From Pedobacter steynii (lineage in GTDB: Bacteria > Bacteroidota > Bacteroidia > Sphingobacteriales > Sphingobacteriaceae), in assembly GCF_001721645.1 (NCBI RefSeq), contig NZ_CP017141.1, forward strand, positions 4,030,001 to 4,094,000: DNA of 64,000 nt, given 5' to 3'. Below, piece by piece: positions 17,385 to 26,430 of this stretch (position 1 is its first letter; the number at the start of each line of letters is the position of its first letter). The notes under the pieces were generated by a model. That model searched no databases. It was given only the letters and a program-made list of their open reading frames with translations, and had not been told where the DNA came from. A program made the position numbers and the translations under genes.

Positions 17385-17396
17385 AATCCTGTTCTG

Positions 17397-19313
17397 TTAT
17401 TTACTGTTCGTTGGTTTTTCTTTTTCCTGCTGCATCATTTGCATGAGTTGCATGCCCATCAGGCCGCTCAGGCTTCCATCAGTACCGTTGCCGCCGCTTA
17501 CGATCAGGTCAGGTATGATCTTAATCCTTCCTTTTCCAATTTCCTCTGTGATTTTGAACCTTGTAAAGTTGTCACCGCCCATTGCTTTTACCTGCAGGTC
17601 ATAGGCATCGGCGGTAGATTTACCAATGGCCATGATTTTCTCGGCTTCGGCCAGACCTGTTTTTGCAATCTTCTCTGCATCGGCACTGGCATTAAGTCTT
17701 GTTGCTTCTGCCTGTGCTCCTGCACGGGCTTTTGTAGCCTCTGCCTCCGCACCTGCACGCATTTTAGTAGCAGTGGCTTCCGCGTCGACCTGTAGCTTAA
17801 GACTATTGGCATCACCTTCTGCCTTTTTTACCGTGGCATCTGCAGTACGCTGGGCGATTTCTACGTTTTGCTGTGCTTTCACAATTTCCTTTTGCATATC
17901 TGCAATGGCGGTTTCTTTTTCCATGCCCTGACGTTGTTCCTGTGCCATTCTTTGGATCTGATAGGTTTTTTGTTCCTCTTCGGCGATCTTACGGTCGGTC
18001 AGGGTTTTCATCAAAGATTCGGGCGGAAGAATATCGCCGATCAGGGTGTCTACGGCATTGACATTGTAATCGTCCAGTACTTCCTTAATGTGTTCTTTTG
18101 CAGATTGCTGTCTTTCTTTACGGGTAATGAGGAAACTGATCACATCGCTGTCCTGAGCCGAGTTTCGAAAATAGTTACCGATGGTAGGCTCCAGAACCTG
18201 ACTAACCAGGTTGCTCATGCTGCCAAATCGGGCGATTACTTTAGGGGCTTCAGTAGCCGGGATATGGATGATCTGAGAAACATCGAGGTTAAAGGGAAAT
18301 CCATCTCTGGAGCGGACGGTAATCGTACTCAGGTTTTTGTCTAACTGATGTGATTCATTCCTGGCATTCGCCCAGTTGAGCACCAGATTGGTTGTAGGAA
18401 CCAGCTCTACCTTCATGATGTATTTGTTGAAGGGGTATTTGCCGGGGCCATAAGCTTCCATCCAGACACCACGCTGGCCTTTGCTCACGATGTTGCCATG
18501 TTTGAAGCTTTCCCCGCTGATGTCTTTGCCATCTTCTCCGATATAACTGATCACCACACCTACGAAACCTATAGGTACATCTGTCATCGGTATTTCTTCG
18601 ATCTGGATTGCCCATGGATTGATGTTGTAACTACCCGCTAAAATGATGCTGGGTTGCAAACCACGGTTACCGCCATTCTTTAGAAAAGCATCGATATCCT
18701 GGAAATTGTTGTGACCGCTAACCTGCTTACCCGCAATTTGTCCGGTATCGATTGGAAGGCCGTCCAGTGTGGTGACAATGCCTACCATGTTTTCCCTGAT
18801 ACTTACCATATCGGCGATGGTTACCGTAAAAGCAAACAGGTTGATGCGGTAGGTTCCTGCGGTGATATAGGAGGTCTGACGACCTTTTTGTCCCTGGTTA
18901 TTCAGGAACTTCTCAGTATCCTGAAAATTGTCGGAGTCGACCCTTCGGGCAAGGATGGCGCCAGTAGGTATTTCAGCACCATCGTTGGCGAGGATCAAGC
19001 CTATTTTTCCTTCGGGGATAATGGTGAAACCCTGCATGTTTACAGAATACTGCCAGGGCCACATGCCCCAGTAGAGGCCTGGTGCGAGTGCTCTTGCCTG
19101 AAAGCCTGCTTCGCCTTTAGTGGCGATGATACGGCCATCAGGCAGTTCTTTGTCCCTGCCAAAAAGAACAAATTTCTTTGTTACCAGTCCGATTTTGTTT
19201 TCGGGTACGATAACCATCCCCAGGAAAACACGTAAAATAAACTTGTAAAATAAAAGGGTGAACAGGATGGCGGATATCCACCAGTAGTTCAGAAAGATTT
19301 GATAATAGTCCAT
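17397..19313 (-). CDS. Flotillin-like SPFH-domain membrane scaffold protein
   Basis: 638 residues. An N-terminal membrane helix (about 10-35) is followed by a beta-rich region in which a module is repeated: FQDTEKFLNNQGQKG...AGTYRINLFAFTV and FQDIDAFLKNGGNRG...AGSYNINPWAIQI, preceded by a weaker copy ending APGLYWGMWPWQYSV. Then comes the SPFH/band-7 domain (about 270-440), a long Ala/Glu-rich coiled coil (about 455-580, e.g. EAEATKARAGAQAEATRLNA), and a Gly/Met-rich tail (GLMGMQLMQMMQQ). Flotillins organise ordered membrane microdomains. This form is longer at the N-terminus than classic FloT/FloA because of the repeats. It leads an operon with carbonic anhydrase. Confidence 0.85.
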   Translation of the reverse strand: MDYYQIFLNYWWISAILFTLLFYKFILRVFLGMVIVPENKIGLVTKKFVLFGRDKELPDGRIIATKGEAGFQARALAPGLYWGMWPWQYSVNMQGFTIIPEGKIGLILANDGAEIPTGAILARRVDSDNFQDTEKFLNNQGQKGRQTSYITAGTYRINLFAFTVTIADMVSIRENMVGIVTTLDGLPIDTGQIAGKQVSGHNNFQDIDAFLKNGGNRGLQPSIILAGSYNINPWAIQIEEIPMTDVPIGFVGVVISYIGEDGKDISGESFKHGNIVSKGQRGVWMEAYGPGKYPFNKYIMKVELVPTTNLVLNWANARNESHQLDKNLSTITVRSRDGFPFNLDVSQIIHIPATEAPKVIARFGSMSNLVSQVLEPTIGNYFRNSAQDSDVISFLITRKERQQSAKEHIKEVLDDYNVNAVDTLIGDILPPESLMKTLTDRKIAEEEQKTYQIQRMAQEQRQGMEKETAIADMQKEIVKAQQNVEIAQRTADATVKKAEGDANSLKLQVDAEATATKMRAGAEAEATKARAGAQAEATRLNASADAEKIAKTGLAEAEKIMAIGKSTADAYDLQVKAMGGDNFTRFKITEEIGKGRIKIIPDLIVSGGNGTDGSLSGLMGMQLMQMMQQEKEKPTNSK

Positions 19314-19412
19314 GGTTGTTGGTTTTAAGTTGAATCAAACTTCATAAAAGAGTAAAATATAAAAGTCTTACATCAGTATTATATTGTATTATTTTAATCT
19401 TATATTAGTATT

Positions 19413-20315
19413 ATGAATAAAGAGGACTTGCTACACCTGGAGAAACTGATGAACTTTCTGGCCAGTAATTTTCTAAAGAAAAAGAGTTGGAAAGATGTTT
19501 CTAAATCTGAATGGACGTATATCGTAGAGGAATTAAATGGCTTGTTGCAGGAGCGCAACAGGAAGCAAAGGATCAAAAAAGAGAACAACTTATTTGGGGC
19601 AAATTACCTGTATGAGCATTTGATTATCAATAAGCTAAAAGCATATGAAAAGAAGAAAGACCTTAGCGGATCGAGCAAACCCAACCTCAGTAAACTGAGT
19701 CTTATTGTACAATTACTGGGTTATGATAATTACATCGATTTTATCAATTCACATAATGAGGTTTTCAATTTTAACGATTTAAAGATTGACATTCCTAAAG
19801 CAACAGTAAACCATAAATTGCTGGATGAACTGGTTGGTTTATGGTATTCTTTTAACCGGAACCTGCCTGATAATCCGGAAAAAATTAATGAGGAAAGGAT
19901 CTGGCGTTCTTCCGTTGAAATTTATAAATCTGAATCTACGGGTGAATATTTTATTGAAAGGAGCGGGGGAGATAACCATAAGTATTACGGGAAAATCACT
20001 TCCTATGCGGATTACATTTTCATCATCATGAACAGCAACACCTTTATTCGTCAGCGGCACTTTATTTCCCGCCTGAAAGATATTGGAGAGAAGCTAAAAC
20101 AACCTAATTACAGGATTGAGGAAATGCATTTCATCAGTACCTGTATTAGTTTTAATCAGGAGCCCATTGCCTTGTTTGAAATATTTCAAAAGGTCAATAC
20201 CACAAAAAATTACGTAGCGGATTCAGTGAGTTTCCCAATAGAAAGCGCAGAACTTCCTGCGGGGGTTGTTGCTTACCTGAAGGATACGGAAGGAAACAGG
20301 ATTAATTACAGGTAA
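19413..20315 (+). CDS. Hypothetical protein, 300 residues
   Basis: I do not recognise this protein. It has no signal peptide or membrane helix and is rich in Lys/Asn. The first 110 residues look helical and basic and contain LGYDNYIDFINSH, a motif often seen near the N-terminus of Bacteroidota proteins of unknown role. The last 170 residues look beta-rich (GLWYSFNR, GEYFIERSGGDNHKYYGKI) and could be a small sensory or ligand-binding domain. It is transcribed divergently from the flotillin-like gene from an AT-rich region with a repeated AGTATTAT at 19374 and 19406. Confidence 0.6.
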   Translation: MNKEDLLHLEKLMNFLASNFLKKKSWKDVSKSEWTYIVEELNGLLQERNRKQRIKKENNLFGANYLYEHLIINKLKAYEKKKDLSGSSKPNLSKLSLIVQLLGYDNYIDFINSHNEVFNFNDLKIDIPKATVNHKLLDELVGLWYSFNRNLPDNPEKINEERIWRSSVEIYKSESTGEYFIERSGGDNHKYYGKITSYADYIFIIMNSNTFIRQRHFISRLKDIGEKLKQPNYRIEEMHFISTCISFNQEPIALFEIFQKVNTTKNYVADSVSFPIESAELPAGVVAYLKDTEGNRINYR

Positions 20316-20330
20316 GCGGAGGGCTGAACG

Positions 20331-20371
20331 GCAAATAAAAAAGGTGATGAGGTGATTTCCTCATCACCTTT
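20331..20371 (-). terminator. Terminator for the Oar-like receptor gene
   Basis: A 13-base stem, AAAGGTGATGAGG (20340-20352) with CCTCATCACCTTT (20359-20371), with a 6-base loop. On the minus strand it runs into TTTTTTATTT, so it mainly serves the minus-strand gene; it may also act on the plus strand. Confidence 0.8.
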
Positions 20372-20401
20372 CAGTGATATGTTTAAATATCAGTTCAGCG
20401 G

Positions 20402-23400
20402 TTAGTTGAAACGATATTTGATACCGAACTGCATTCTCCATCTTGCGGTCTCATCGATGCTGTTAGAGAAAGAATTCACCATTGGTGAAGCACTCGTAGA
20501 GTCCATATAAGGGAAAGAGAAGGTTGGTTTTTTAGTGTCCGGATCTATACCTTTATAGCTCAGTAATCCATTTGCCCTGTTCGCAAATTTAGGAACACCC
20601 CATGTTTTGTTGATCAGGTTTCCGAAGTTGAAAACATCAAATGTGATTTGCAAAGAATGTTTTTTGTTGCTGAAACTGGTAAATAAATCCTGTGCAATAC
20701 GCAGGTCTAATGTACCCACCATATTCCCTACAAGTCCGTTTCTTTCGGCATATTTTCCCCTTCTTTTGTTTAAATAATTGTCCTGGTTAATGTAGCTGTC
20801 TAATTGCGACCAGATTTGATCAGGCGTACGCAAGTCTGGCGTTTTACCGGTGTTTTCAGGTACCAATAAAATTTCCGATTTGTTTCTCGGTATATAAATC
20901 AGGTCATTCCCTTTTAAGCCGTCATTGTTCAGGTCATTGGCATAAGTGTAGGAATATCTGAAACCATCCTGTAACTGATAGAACATAGAGATGGTTGTTC
21001 CCAGGTGGTTGATGTATTCCTTTCTGTAAACCAAAGAAGCGATAAAGCGGCTCTTAACCATATAAGTAGAATAAGACATGGCTTCGGAATTCGGATCTCC
21101 TGAAACCTGCCTGTCTCTCCACATGGATTGAGCAATCGTTCCACCGTCATTTACCGAACGGGAATCCGTATAAGTGTAGCCCGCAGTTGCGAAGAATCCT
21201 CCTTTGAACTCTTTGGAAAGTGTTCCCGTCAAGGAAAGGCTGTATCCTTTATCGGTATTGGTCATTACTATCGCTTCAGAAATGTTTGGCTTTGCCGGAG
21301 TTGGGGTATTGTCACCATAAATTCTGGAGCTTTTGTATACCGGACGGTTATCTGCGCCTACCAATGGAGATGAATCATTGGTATTCAGGTTCACGTTTCT
21401 GAAATAAACGGAATTGATGTCTTTTGAATATAAGGCTTCAATTGTTCCATTCAGGCCTCCCGGAAGTTTCTGATCTACCGCGAGGTTGGAGCGCCATACC
21501 TGCATAAACTTGAAATTCGGTTGAGTAACTGCAAGGCTGTAAGCGGTATTGTTCGCCGCAGTTGATTTGTTTACATTTCTATAGGCATCAACGTCTGGAG
21601 TAAAAGGGCGATTTGTTGGATTTGCGGTATTCTCTGATCCAAACTGAACCCCGTTATTGCTGGCTTGATTGGAGATCCAGACCAATGGAGGGCGGCCTGT
21701 AAATAGTCCGGTTCCACCACGTACCTGTGTTTTTCCTTCGTTATTTACATTCCAGTTAAATCCTAGTCTTGGGGACCATAGTATCGAGGCCTTTGGAAAT
21801 CTGCTGACATCAATCTGCTCTCCATTGACAAAGCTTAGTTTTTCTACATTCTCGTTCCTTAAACCTGAAGAGGAAGAGATATCATTTAAATCAGCACGTA
21901 ATCCGGCAGTCAGCTTAAACTGATCGCTGATGGTAAAAGCATCCTGTACATATAAACCATATGTGTTGGATTGTGTTTTGGCATAAGGAAAAGAACCGTC
22001 AGGAAGAACAGAATACTGGATGCTGTAATTCGTAGCATTGGATACCCCATTTTTTGCACTGTTATAAAAATCATCCAGGCTTTTAAAAGAATAGGCTCCA
22101 TAATAATTCGGGGCGAAACCATTTAAGGTTCTGTATCCTTCGTAATTAATACCTACTGTGATTTCATGACGTCCGGCATAGATATTTAAGTTATCCGTTA
22201 CCTGATATACTTTTGTTTTTAACGTATTGAAGGCTGTGAAGGGCTCATAACCGAAAGCGGTTGATGAAGTTCCGTCTGAGTTCATGATGTCTACAAGTGG
22301 GAATGGTTTACCACCTTTAGATTCTCTGAAATCGTTCATGTTGTTAAATCCAACGGTCAGCTGATTGGAAATCTTATTGCTGACACGAGTTCTGAATTCC
22401 AGGTTCAGGTTGTCCATATTGTTGTTGATCCCATAACCTGCAGACTGGAAGGGAAGTCCTTGTCTGGAAGGCTGACGGTTGTTTGCAGGAGCACCGCTGT
22501 TACTTGGCAAAATGTCTTTATAAGACCTGAAATAGAAGTACTTTAAGCTTAAAGTATTCTTATCGTCAATATTGTAATCTACCTTGGCTGATAATTTATC
22601 ACTTCGGGTATTCAGGGCATAATTTTGATATGGACCAGGATTATAGCCCAATCCCTGCAGATAAGTGCTCAATGCCTCTAAGTCTTCCGCTTTGACCTGC
22701 GAAACATTCGGGCCGGTACTGCCCCCACGGGAAGCAACAAAACCGGTTCCCGGATCTGTACGTCTTTCCAGCTCTCCACTTAAGAAGAAGAACAATTTGT
22801 TTTTGATGATCGGACCTCCTAAAGTCAGTCCATATCCTTTCAGGTTAAAATTTGTTACCGGTGTTTTTAATCCTGCATAGTTATAATCACTCACCAGGTC
22901 CTGATTTCTATAATAGGTATTTAGGGTTCCCTGAAATTCATTGGTTCCACTTTTTGTTACCGCATTGATGGCTGCCCCTGTGAAACCACTTTGACGGATG
23001 TCGTATGGGGCGATGTTTACGTTGATCTCTTCAAATGCATCCATATTAATTGGCTGAGAACCGGTTTGACTACCAATTGTTCCCTGTAAACCAAAAGCAT
23101 TGTTAAATAAGGCTCCATCCACAGTAAAGTTATTGCCTACATTACTTCTTCCGGCAAAACTAGGGCTTCCAAACTGAACTGAAAACTGAGGGGTAAGCTT
23201 TACGAAATCGGTAAAACTCCTGTTTAGAGTAGGTAAGTTCTGAATTGCTGTTCTGGAAATGTTTTGTGCAGCTCCGGTTCTGCCGGAGTTGAAGACTTTG
23301 CTTTGTGTTGCGGTAACCGTTACCTCCGACAGGTTATTGGCTTCTTCACTCAATTTAATGTTTAGCGTAGAATTCTGACCCAGTGCCAGTTTCTCTATAC

Positions 23401-23680
23401 GGTCTGTATTGCTTTTATAACCAATAAAGGAAACTGTAATTGAATAAGGGCCGCCGATGCGCATAGCGGGAAGGTTATATCGTCCATCTGTTCTGGTAGA
23501 AGTAGCATATTTCGTACCTGACGGCTCGTGAATTGCAATCACAGATGCACCGGCAATAGGTCCTTGTGCATCTGCGACCACACCATTAATGGAAGCAGTA
23601 GTTTCGTTTTGTGCCCGGACCAGCTGTCCGCCAAGCATCAAAACGGCAGTAAACAGAAACAATAGTAGATTTCTTTTCAT
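20402..23680 (-). CDS. Oar-like TonB-dependent outer-membrane protein
   Basis: 1092 residues with signal peptide ending LVRAQN (about 24). A carboxypeptidase-regulatory-like domain (about 28-115, INGVVADAQGPIAGASVIA) is followed by the plug with SEVTVTATQSKVFNSGRTGA and NNFTVDGALFNNAFG, and a large barrel ending WRMQFGIKYRFN. The plug lacks the SusC signature and matches the Oar family, first known in Myxococcus as a developmental outer-membrane protein and linked there to protease secretion. In Bacteroidota Oar-like proteins are abundant and their cargo is unknown. Single gene with its own terminator. Confidence 0.9.
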   Translation of the reverse strand: MKRNLLLFLFTAVLMLGGQLVRAQNETTASINGVVADAQGPIAGASVIAIHEPSGTKYATSTRTDGRYNLPAMRIGGPYSITVSFIGYKSNTDRIEKLALGQNSTLNIKLSEEANNLSEVTVTATQSKVFNSGRTGAAQNISRTAIQNLPTLNRSFTDFVKLTPQFSVQFGSPSFAGRSNVGNNFTVDGALFNNAFGLQGTIGSQTGSQPINMDAFEEINVNIAPYDIRQSGFTGAAINAVTKSGTNEFQGTLNTYYRNQDLVSDYNYAGLKTPVTNFNLKGYGLTLGGPIIKNKLFFFLSGELERRTDPGTGFVASRGGSTGPNVSQVKAEDLEALSTYLQGLGYNPGPYQNYALNTRSDKLSAKVDYNIDDKNTLSLKYFYFRSYKDILPSNSGAPANNRQPSRQGLPFQSAGYGINNNMDNLNLEFRTRVSNKISNQLTVGFNNMNDFRESKGGKPFPLVDIMNSDGTSSTAFGYEPFTAFNTLKTKVYQVTDNLNIYAGRHEITVGINYEGYRTLNGFAPNYYGAYSFKSLDDFYNSAKNGVSNATNYSIQYSVLPDGSFPYAKTQSNTYGLYVQDAFTISDQFKLTAGLRADLNDISSSSGLRNENVEKLSFVNGEQIDVSRFPKASILWSPRLGFNWNVNNEGKTQVRGGTGLFTGRPPLVWISNQASNNGVQFGSENTANPTNRPFTPDVDAYRNVNKSTAANNTAYSLAVTQPNFKFMQVWRSNLAVDQKLPGGLNGTIEALYSKDINSVYFRNVNLNTNDSSPLVGADNRPVYKSSRIYGDNTPTPAKPNISEAIVMTNTDKGYSLSLTGTLSKEFKGGFFATAGYTYTDSRSVNDGGTIAQSMWRDRQVSGDPNSEAMSYSTYMVKSRFIASLVYRKEYINHLGTTISMFYQLQDGFRYSYTYANDLNNDGLKGNDLIYIPRNKSEILLVPENTGKTPDLRTPDQIWSQLDSYINQDNYLNKRRGKYAERNGLVGNMVGTLDLRIAQDLFTSFSNKKHSLQITFDVFNFGNLINKTWGVPKFANRANGLLSYKGIDPDTKKPTFSFPYMDSTSASPMVNSFSNSIDETARWRMQFGIKYRFN

Positions 23681-23735
23681 GAAGTTTTTTTCTGCAAAAC
23701 TACTTCCTGAAATCAGTTTTTAAGGTAATTTGGTG

Positions 23736-24698
23736 TTAATTTATTATTAACATCCTCCCCTGTTGTGGGAAAATTAACCTTAAATTTAAGTCGTTTGCTG
23801 CTTTTAGTTGCGTTTTGATTCTTTCTTCTTTATAAACCGGTGGTTTCCGGTGGGTAACGATAAAAGACAGATTTTTGAAAGCTGTGGGTTCTGTTAGCTT
23901 TTGCAGTTCCTGAAGTTCTTTAAAAAAGAGCTTTGGGGTCAGGTGGCCAAAGAGTTGATTTTCGGGCTGCTCATTTGGAAAGGAGACTTCCAGGAATATG
24001 GCTTTTAACTGCCCTGCATTGATCAGCGGCGCGGCTTTTTGCCATAATTTCTTTAGCCGGTCTGATTTTTCGATCTCATCAGCACCGGTATCTCCCAGGT
24101 ATAAAACATAGCTATCCTGGGCTTTCACTAAAAAAGCAGTGCTTTGATAAGGATTGCCATGGCTCAGGGTATAGGCCTGAACCGTCATTTCCGTTCCTTC
24201 CAGTACATGGGGGATATCTTCTTCAAGCGGGCTGTAAGTGTATTTTTTCAACTGAGGTTTTTCTCCTTCATTGGCAAAGTTTGCCCAGGCATCCCATGTA
24301 AAGTATTTATCCCGGATGATGTTCAAAACTTTTGGCATTGAATAGATATTTTTAGCGCTATCAGCCGGAGAATTGATAATCAGACCGGCGAGATGATCCA
24401 GATGAGCATGGGATATCAGGTAACCTTTTACCTGCTTTTTCAATACATCCTGAGTTGATCCTTTAAAAATTCCCTTTTGAATGGCTTTTTGAATCCCCGC
24501 ATGAATGGTTCCTGCATCAAGAGAAATATAGTTGTTACTGTGCAGAGGAGCCAGAAGATAGGCCGAGAGGTTGCTTTCATCATCGCCACCTTTAACACCA
24601 AGGGGCACGATTTTGAAAGCGGTAGTTGATTGCTGTGACCAGGACGTAAATCCGCTGATCAACAGGAGGAACAAAATGAAAGGTGTTGTATATCGCAT
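23736..24698 (-). CDS. Class II cyclic-nucleotide phosphodiesterase-like MBL-fold hydrolase
   Basis: 320 residues from the ATG at 24696-24698, which opens a signal peptide (FILFLLLISGFTSWSQ); a TTG at 24732-24734 would bury it. The metal site HAHLDHLAG (97-105) and later YLGDTGADEIE, VSFPNEQ and FIVTHRKPP match the class II cAMP phosphodiesterase family (PDE1/CpdP type). Such enzymes hydrolyse 3',5'-cyclic nucleotides; a periplasmic copy would act on external cAMP or a similar phosphodiester. It lies 56 bases upstream of the Oar-like gene's start on the opposite side and may be read separately. Confidence 0.82.
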   Translation of the reverse strand: MRYTTPFILFLLLISGFTSWSQQSTTAFKIVPLGVKGGDDESNLSAYLLAPLHSNNYISLDAGTIHAGIQKAIQKGIFKGSTQDVLKKQVKGYLISHAHLDHLAGLIINSPADSAKNIYSMPKVLNIIRDKYFTWDAWANFANEGEKPQLKKYTYSPLEEDIPHVLEGTEMTVQAYTLSHGNPYQSTAFLVKAQDSYVLYLGDTGADEIEKSDRLKKLWQKAAPLINAGQLKAIFLEVSFPNEQPENQLFGHLTPKLFFKELQELQKLTEPTAFKNLSFIVTHRKPPVYKEERIKTQLKAANDLNLRLIFPQQGRMLIIN

Positions 24699-24848
24699 AA
24701 TCAAGGATGTTAATGCCTCAAAGATACCTTTCAAAAGGATTTAAACTTCCGGTAGTCCTGAAGGAATTTTATGGTTTTAAACAAAGCGCTGTTTGTCAGG
24801 TCTTTTGATGCTACGGTATAGTGTAAAATTTTCGCGGAATTATGTAAA

Positions 24849-24876
24849 TTGTTGTTAGAGAACTGATTTAACTTTG
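24849..24876 (+). promoter_or_regulatory. Bacteroidota-type promoter of the copper operon
   Basis: TTG at 24849-24851, a 17-base spacer, then TAACTTTG at 24869-24876, a perfect TAnnTTTG -7 box. The expected transcript start falls at or within two bases of the ATG at 24883, so the first gene may be leaderless. Confidence 0.5.
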
Positions 24877-24882
24877 TATGTG

Positions 24883-25263
24883 ATGAACAGAAACTCCGGC
24901 ATACAGCGAAAGGCAGCCTTCTTACTGATCGTATTTCTTTTGAATACGGTGGTCGGTTTTGCCTGCTCAGTAGGTATGGAGATGGGGGCAGTTGAGCATC
25001 ATCATCATTCCTCAAAAGCAGAAAAAGCAGCCGATGACTGCTGTACAGATAAAGTTCAAAAAATAGAGCGGACAGACAAACTGAGTCCTCCGGTTGTGGA
25101 ATTCAGTAGTTATCAGCCATTTTATACCCTTATATTTCCTAATTACTTTCTTGTAGAAGCTTCAGTGTCTGCTCTGGAAATATCCCGTCCCAAACATCCG
25201 GACCGGGACTATCATCTCCCCATTTCTGATATCAGGATTGCCTTACAGAGTTTTCAGATTTGA
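24883..25263 (+). CDS. Small secreted His/Cys-rich protein, copper-operon leader gene
   Basis: 126 residues starting at the ATG at 24883; an in-frame TTG at 24874 lies inside the promoter box and is rejected. A hydrophobic N-terminal helix (FLLIVFLLNTVVGFAC) is followed by a metal-binding-looking stretch GMEMGAVEHHHHSS and a CC pair (ADDCCTDK), then LSPP. This order of cysteines, CC and PP resembles small Bacteroidota proteins called HYC_CC_PP, though the fit is partial. First gene of the copper cluster; a role in periplasmic copper sensing or binding is inferred. Confidence 0.65.
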   Translation: MNRNSGIQRKAAFLLIVFLLNTVVGFACSVGMEMGAVEHHHHSSKAEKAADDCCTDKVQKIERTDKLSPPVVEFSSYQPFYTLIFPNYFLVEASVSALEISRPKHPDRDYHLPISDIRIALQSFQI

Positions 25264-25337
25264 GATGAAGTTTTAATCGTGTTCTCAGGCGAGCATCATG
25301 CTTAACCTATTAACTTTTAACTTCAAAATCAATCAAA

Positions 25338-25811
25338 ATGAAACAGATATTTTTTATCGTTGCCTTTGTTGCAACCTTCTCTGTGCAAAATGGTTTTGCA
25401 CAGGATCATCATAATGGATCCAAACCGGGTCAGTTACTGGATATATATTACGGAATAAAAGATGCCCTGGTGAAAGGCAACGCCGACCTGGTGAGGACCA
25501 AAGCGGAAGAGTTTTCAAAATCTGCTGTTACTGTACAGGATCTCCCCGATGCAGACCGTAAGGTGTTACTTAAAGATGCTGCTGCCTTGTCTTCTGCGAA
25601 GGATCTGAAAGAACAGCGGGAATACTTTGCCGACTTTTCCGAGCATATGTTTACGCTGGCTAAGTCCGTAAAGCTGAGTGGGGATCCGATTTATAAAATC
25701 TACTGTCCGATGAAAAAGGCAAACTGGCTGAGCAAAGAATCTGCCATCAAAAACCCTTATTACGGAAGCGCGATGCTGACCTGCGGAAAAGTAGCCGACA
25801 CTTTAAAATAA
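25338..25811 (+). CDS. DUF3347-domain periplasmic protein (copper-associated)
   Basis: 157 residues with signal peptide (VQNGFAQDHH, cleavage about residue 22). The domain is DUF3347: an alpha-helical body (LDIYYGIKDALVKGNADLV) and a C-terminal motif IYCPMKKANWL ... NPYYGSAMLTCG with the invariant cysteines, methionine and tyrosines. Such domains occur alone and fused to CusB-like efflux adaptors and are taken to handle Cu(I) in the periplasm. It is followed 34 bases later by a second DUF3347 gene. Confidence 0.85.
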   Translation: MKQIFFIVAFVATFSVQNGFAQDHHNGSKPGQLLDIYYGIKDALVKGNADLVRTKAEEFSKSAVTVQDLPDADRKVLLKDAAALSSAKDLKEQREYFADFSEHMFTLAKSVKLSGDPIYKIYCPMKKANWLSKESAIKNPYYGSAMLTCGKVADTLK

Positions 25812-25845
25812 TCTTCAAAAATTAACTTATCTTAATCTAATAGAA

Positions 25846-26421
25846 ATGAAAATATTCATCTTTAGTGCCCTGCTTTCTACTTTATTTCTTGCTGCATGCA
25901 GCAACAGCAGTTCTACGGCTAATCAAGAGGCCGCTACACAAGGCACCGATACCAATACCTCTGCAATTCAGGCAGAAAAGAAAGAAGCTGCTCCGGCAGA
26001 TGGAATCATAAATGGCTATTTAAAGCTTAAAAATGCATTGGTTGCTGACGATGATAAAGCAGCAGCGGAGGCGGGAAAAGTCATGACCAAAGCCATGGCT
26101 GCATTTGATAAATCGGCTTTGAGCACCGAGCAGGTCAAAATCTATGCTGATATAGAAGATGGCGTCAAAGAACATGCGGAGCATATCGGGGATAATGTAG
26201 GTAATATCCACCATCAAAGAGAGCATTTTGAAAGCCTGAGTCAGGATATCTACGACCTGGCAAAAGCCATGGGAACTGGTCAGAAGTTATATTTTGATCA
26301 TTGTCCAATGTATAACGATTCAAAAGGAGCGAACTGGCTTAGTGAAACAAAAGAAATCCGTAATCCATATTTAGGGAAGTCAATGCCCGATTGTGGGTCG
26401 GTAAAGGAAGAAATTAATTAA
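25846..26421 (+). CDS. DUF3347-domain lipoprotein (copper-associated)
   Basis: 191 residues with a lipoprotein signal (STLFLAAC, cysteine 18), a 40-residue low-complexity linker rich in Ser, Thr, Glu and Ala, then a DUF3347 domain (about 55-190) ending with YFDHCPMYNDSKGANWL and NPYLGKSMPDCG. It is a membrane-anchored paralogue of the preceding soluble protein. The two may pass copper between a free and an anchored form; that is inference from the pairing. Confidence 0.85.
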   Translation: MKIFIFSALLSTLFLAACSNSSSTANQEAATQGTDTNTSAIQAEKKEAAPADGIINGYLKLKNALVADDDKAAAEAGKVMTKAMAAFDKSALSTEQVKIYADIEDGVKEHAEHIGDNVGNIHHQREHFESLSQDIYDLAKAMGTGQKLYFDHCPMYNDSKGANWLSETKEIRNPYLGKSMPDCGSVKEEIN

Positions 26422-26430
26422 GGAATATTT

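Noticed and set aside
17868..18344. Open frame of 158 codons on the plus strand
   Set aside because: It is antisense to the flotillin coiled coil, whose repetitive codons keep the opposite strand free of stops. The protein is Phe/Cys-rich nonsense.
24731..25015. 94-codon minus-strand frame between the phosphodiesterase and copper genes
   Set aside because: It overlaps the copper-operon promoter and the first gene, and has no recognisable motif.
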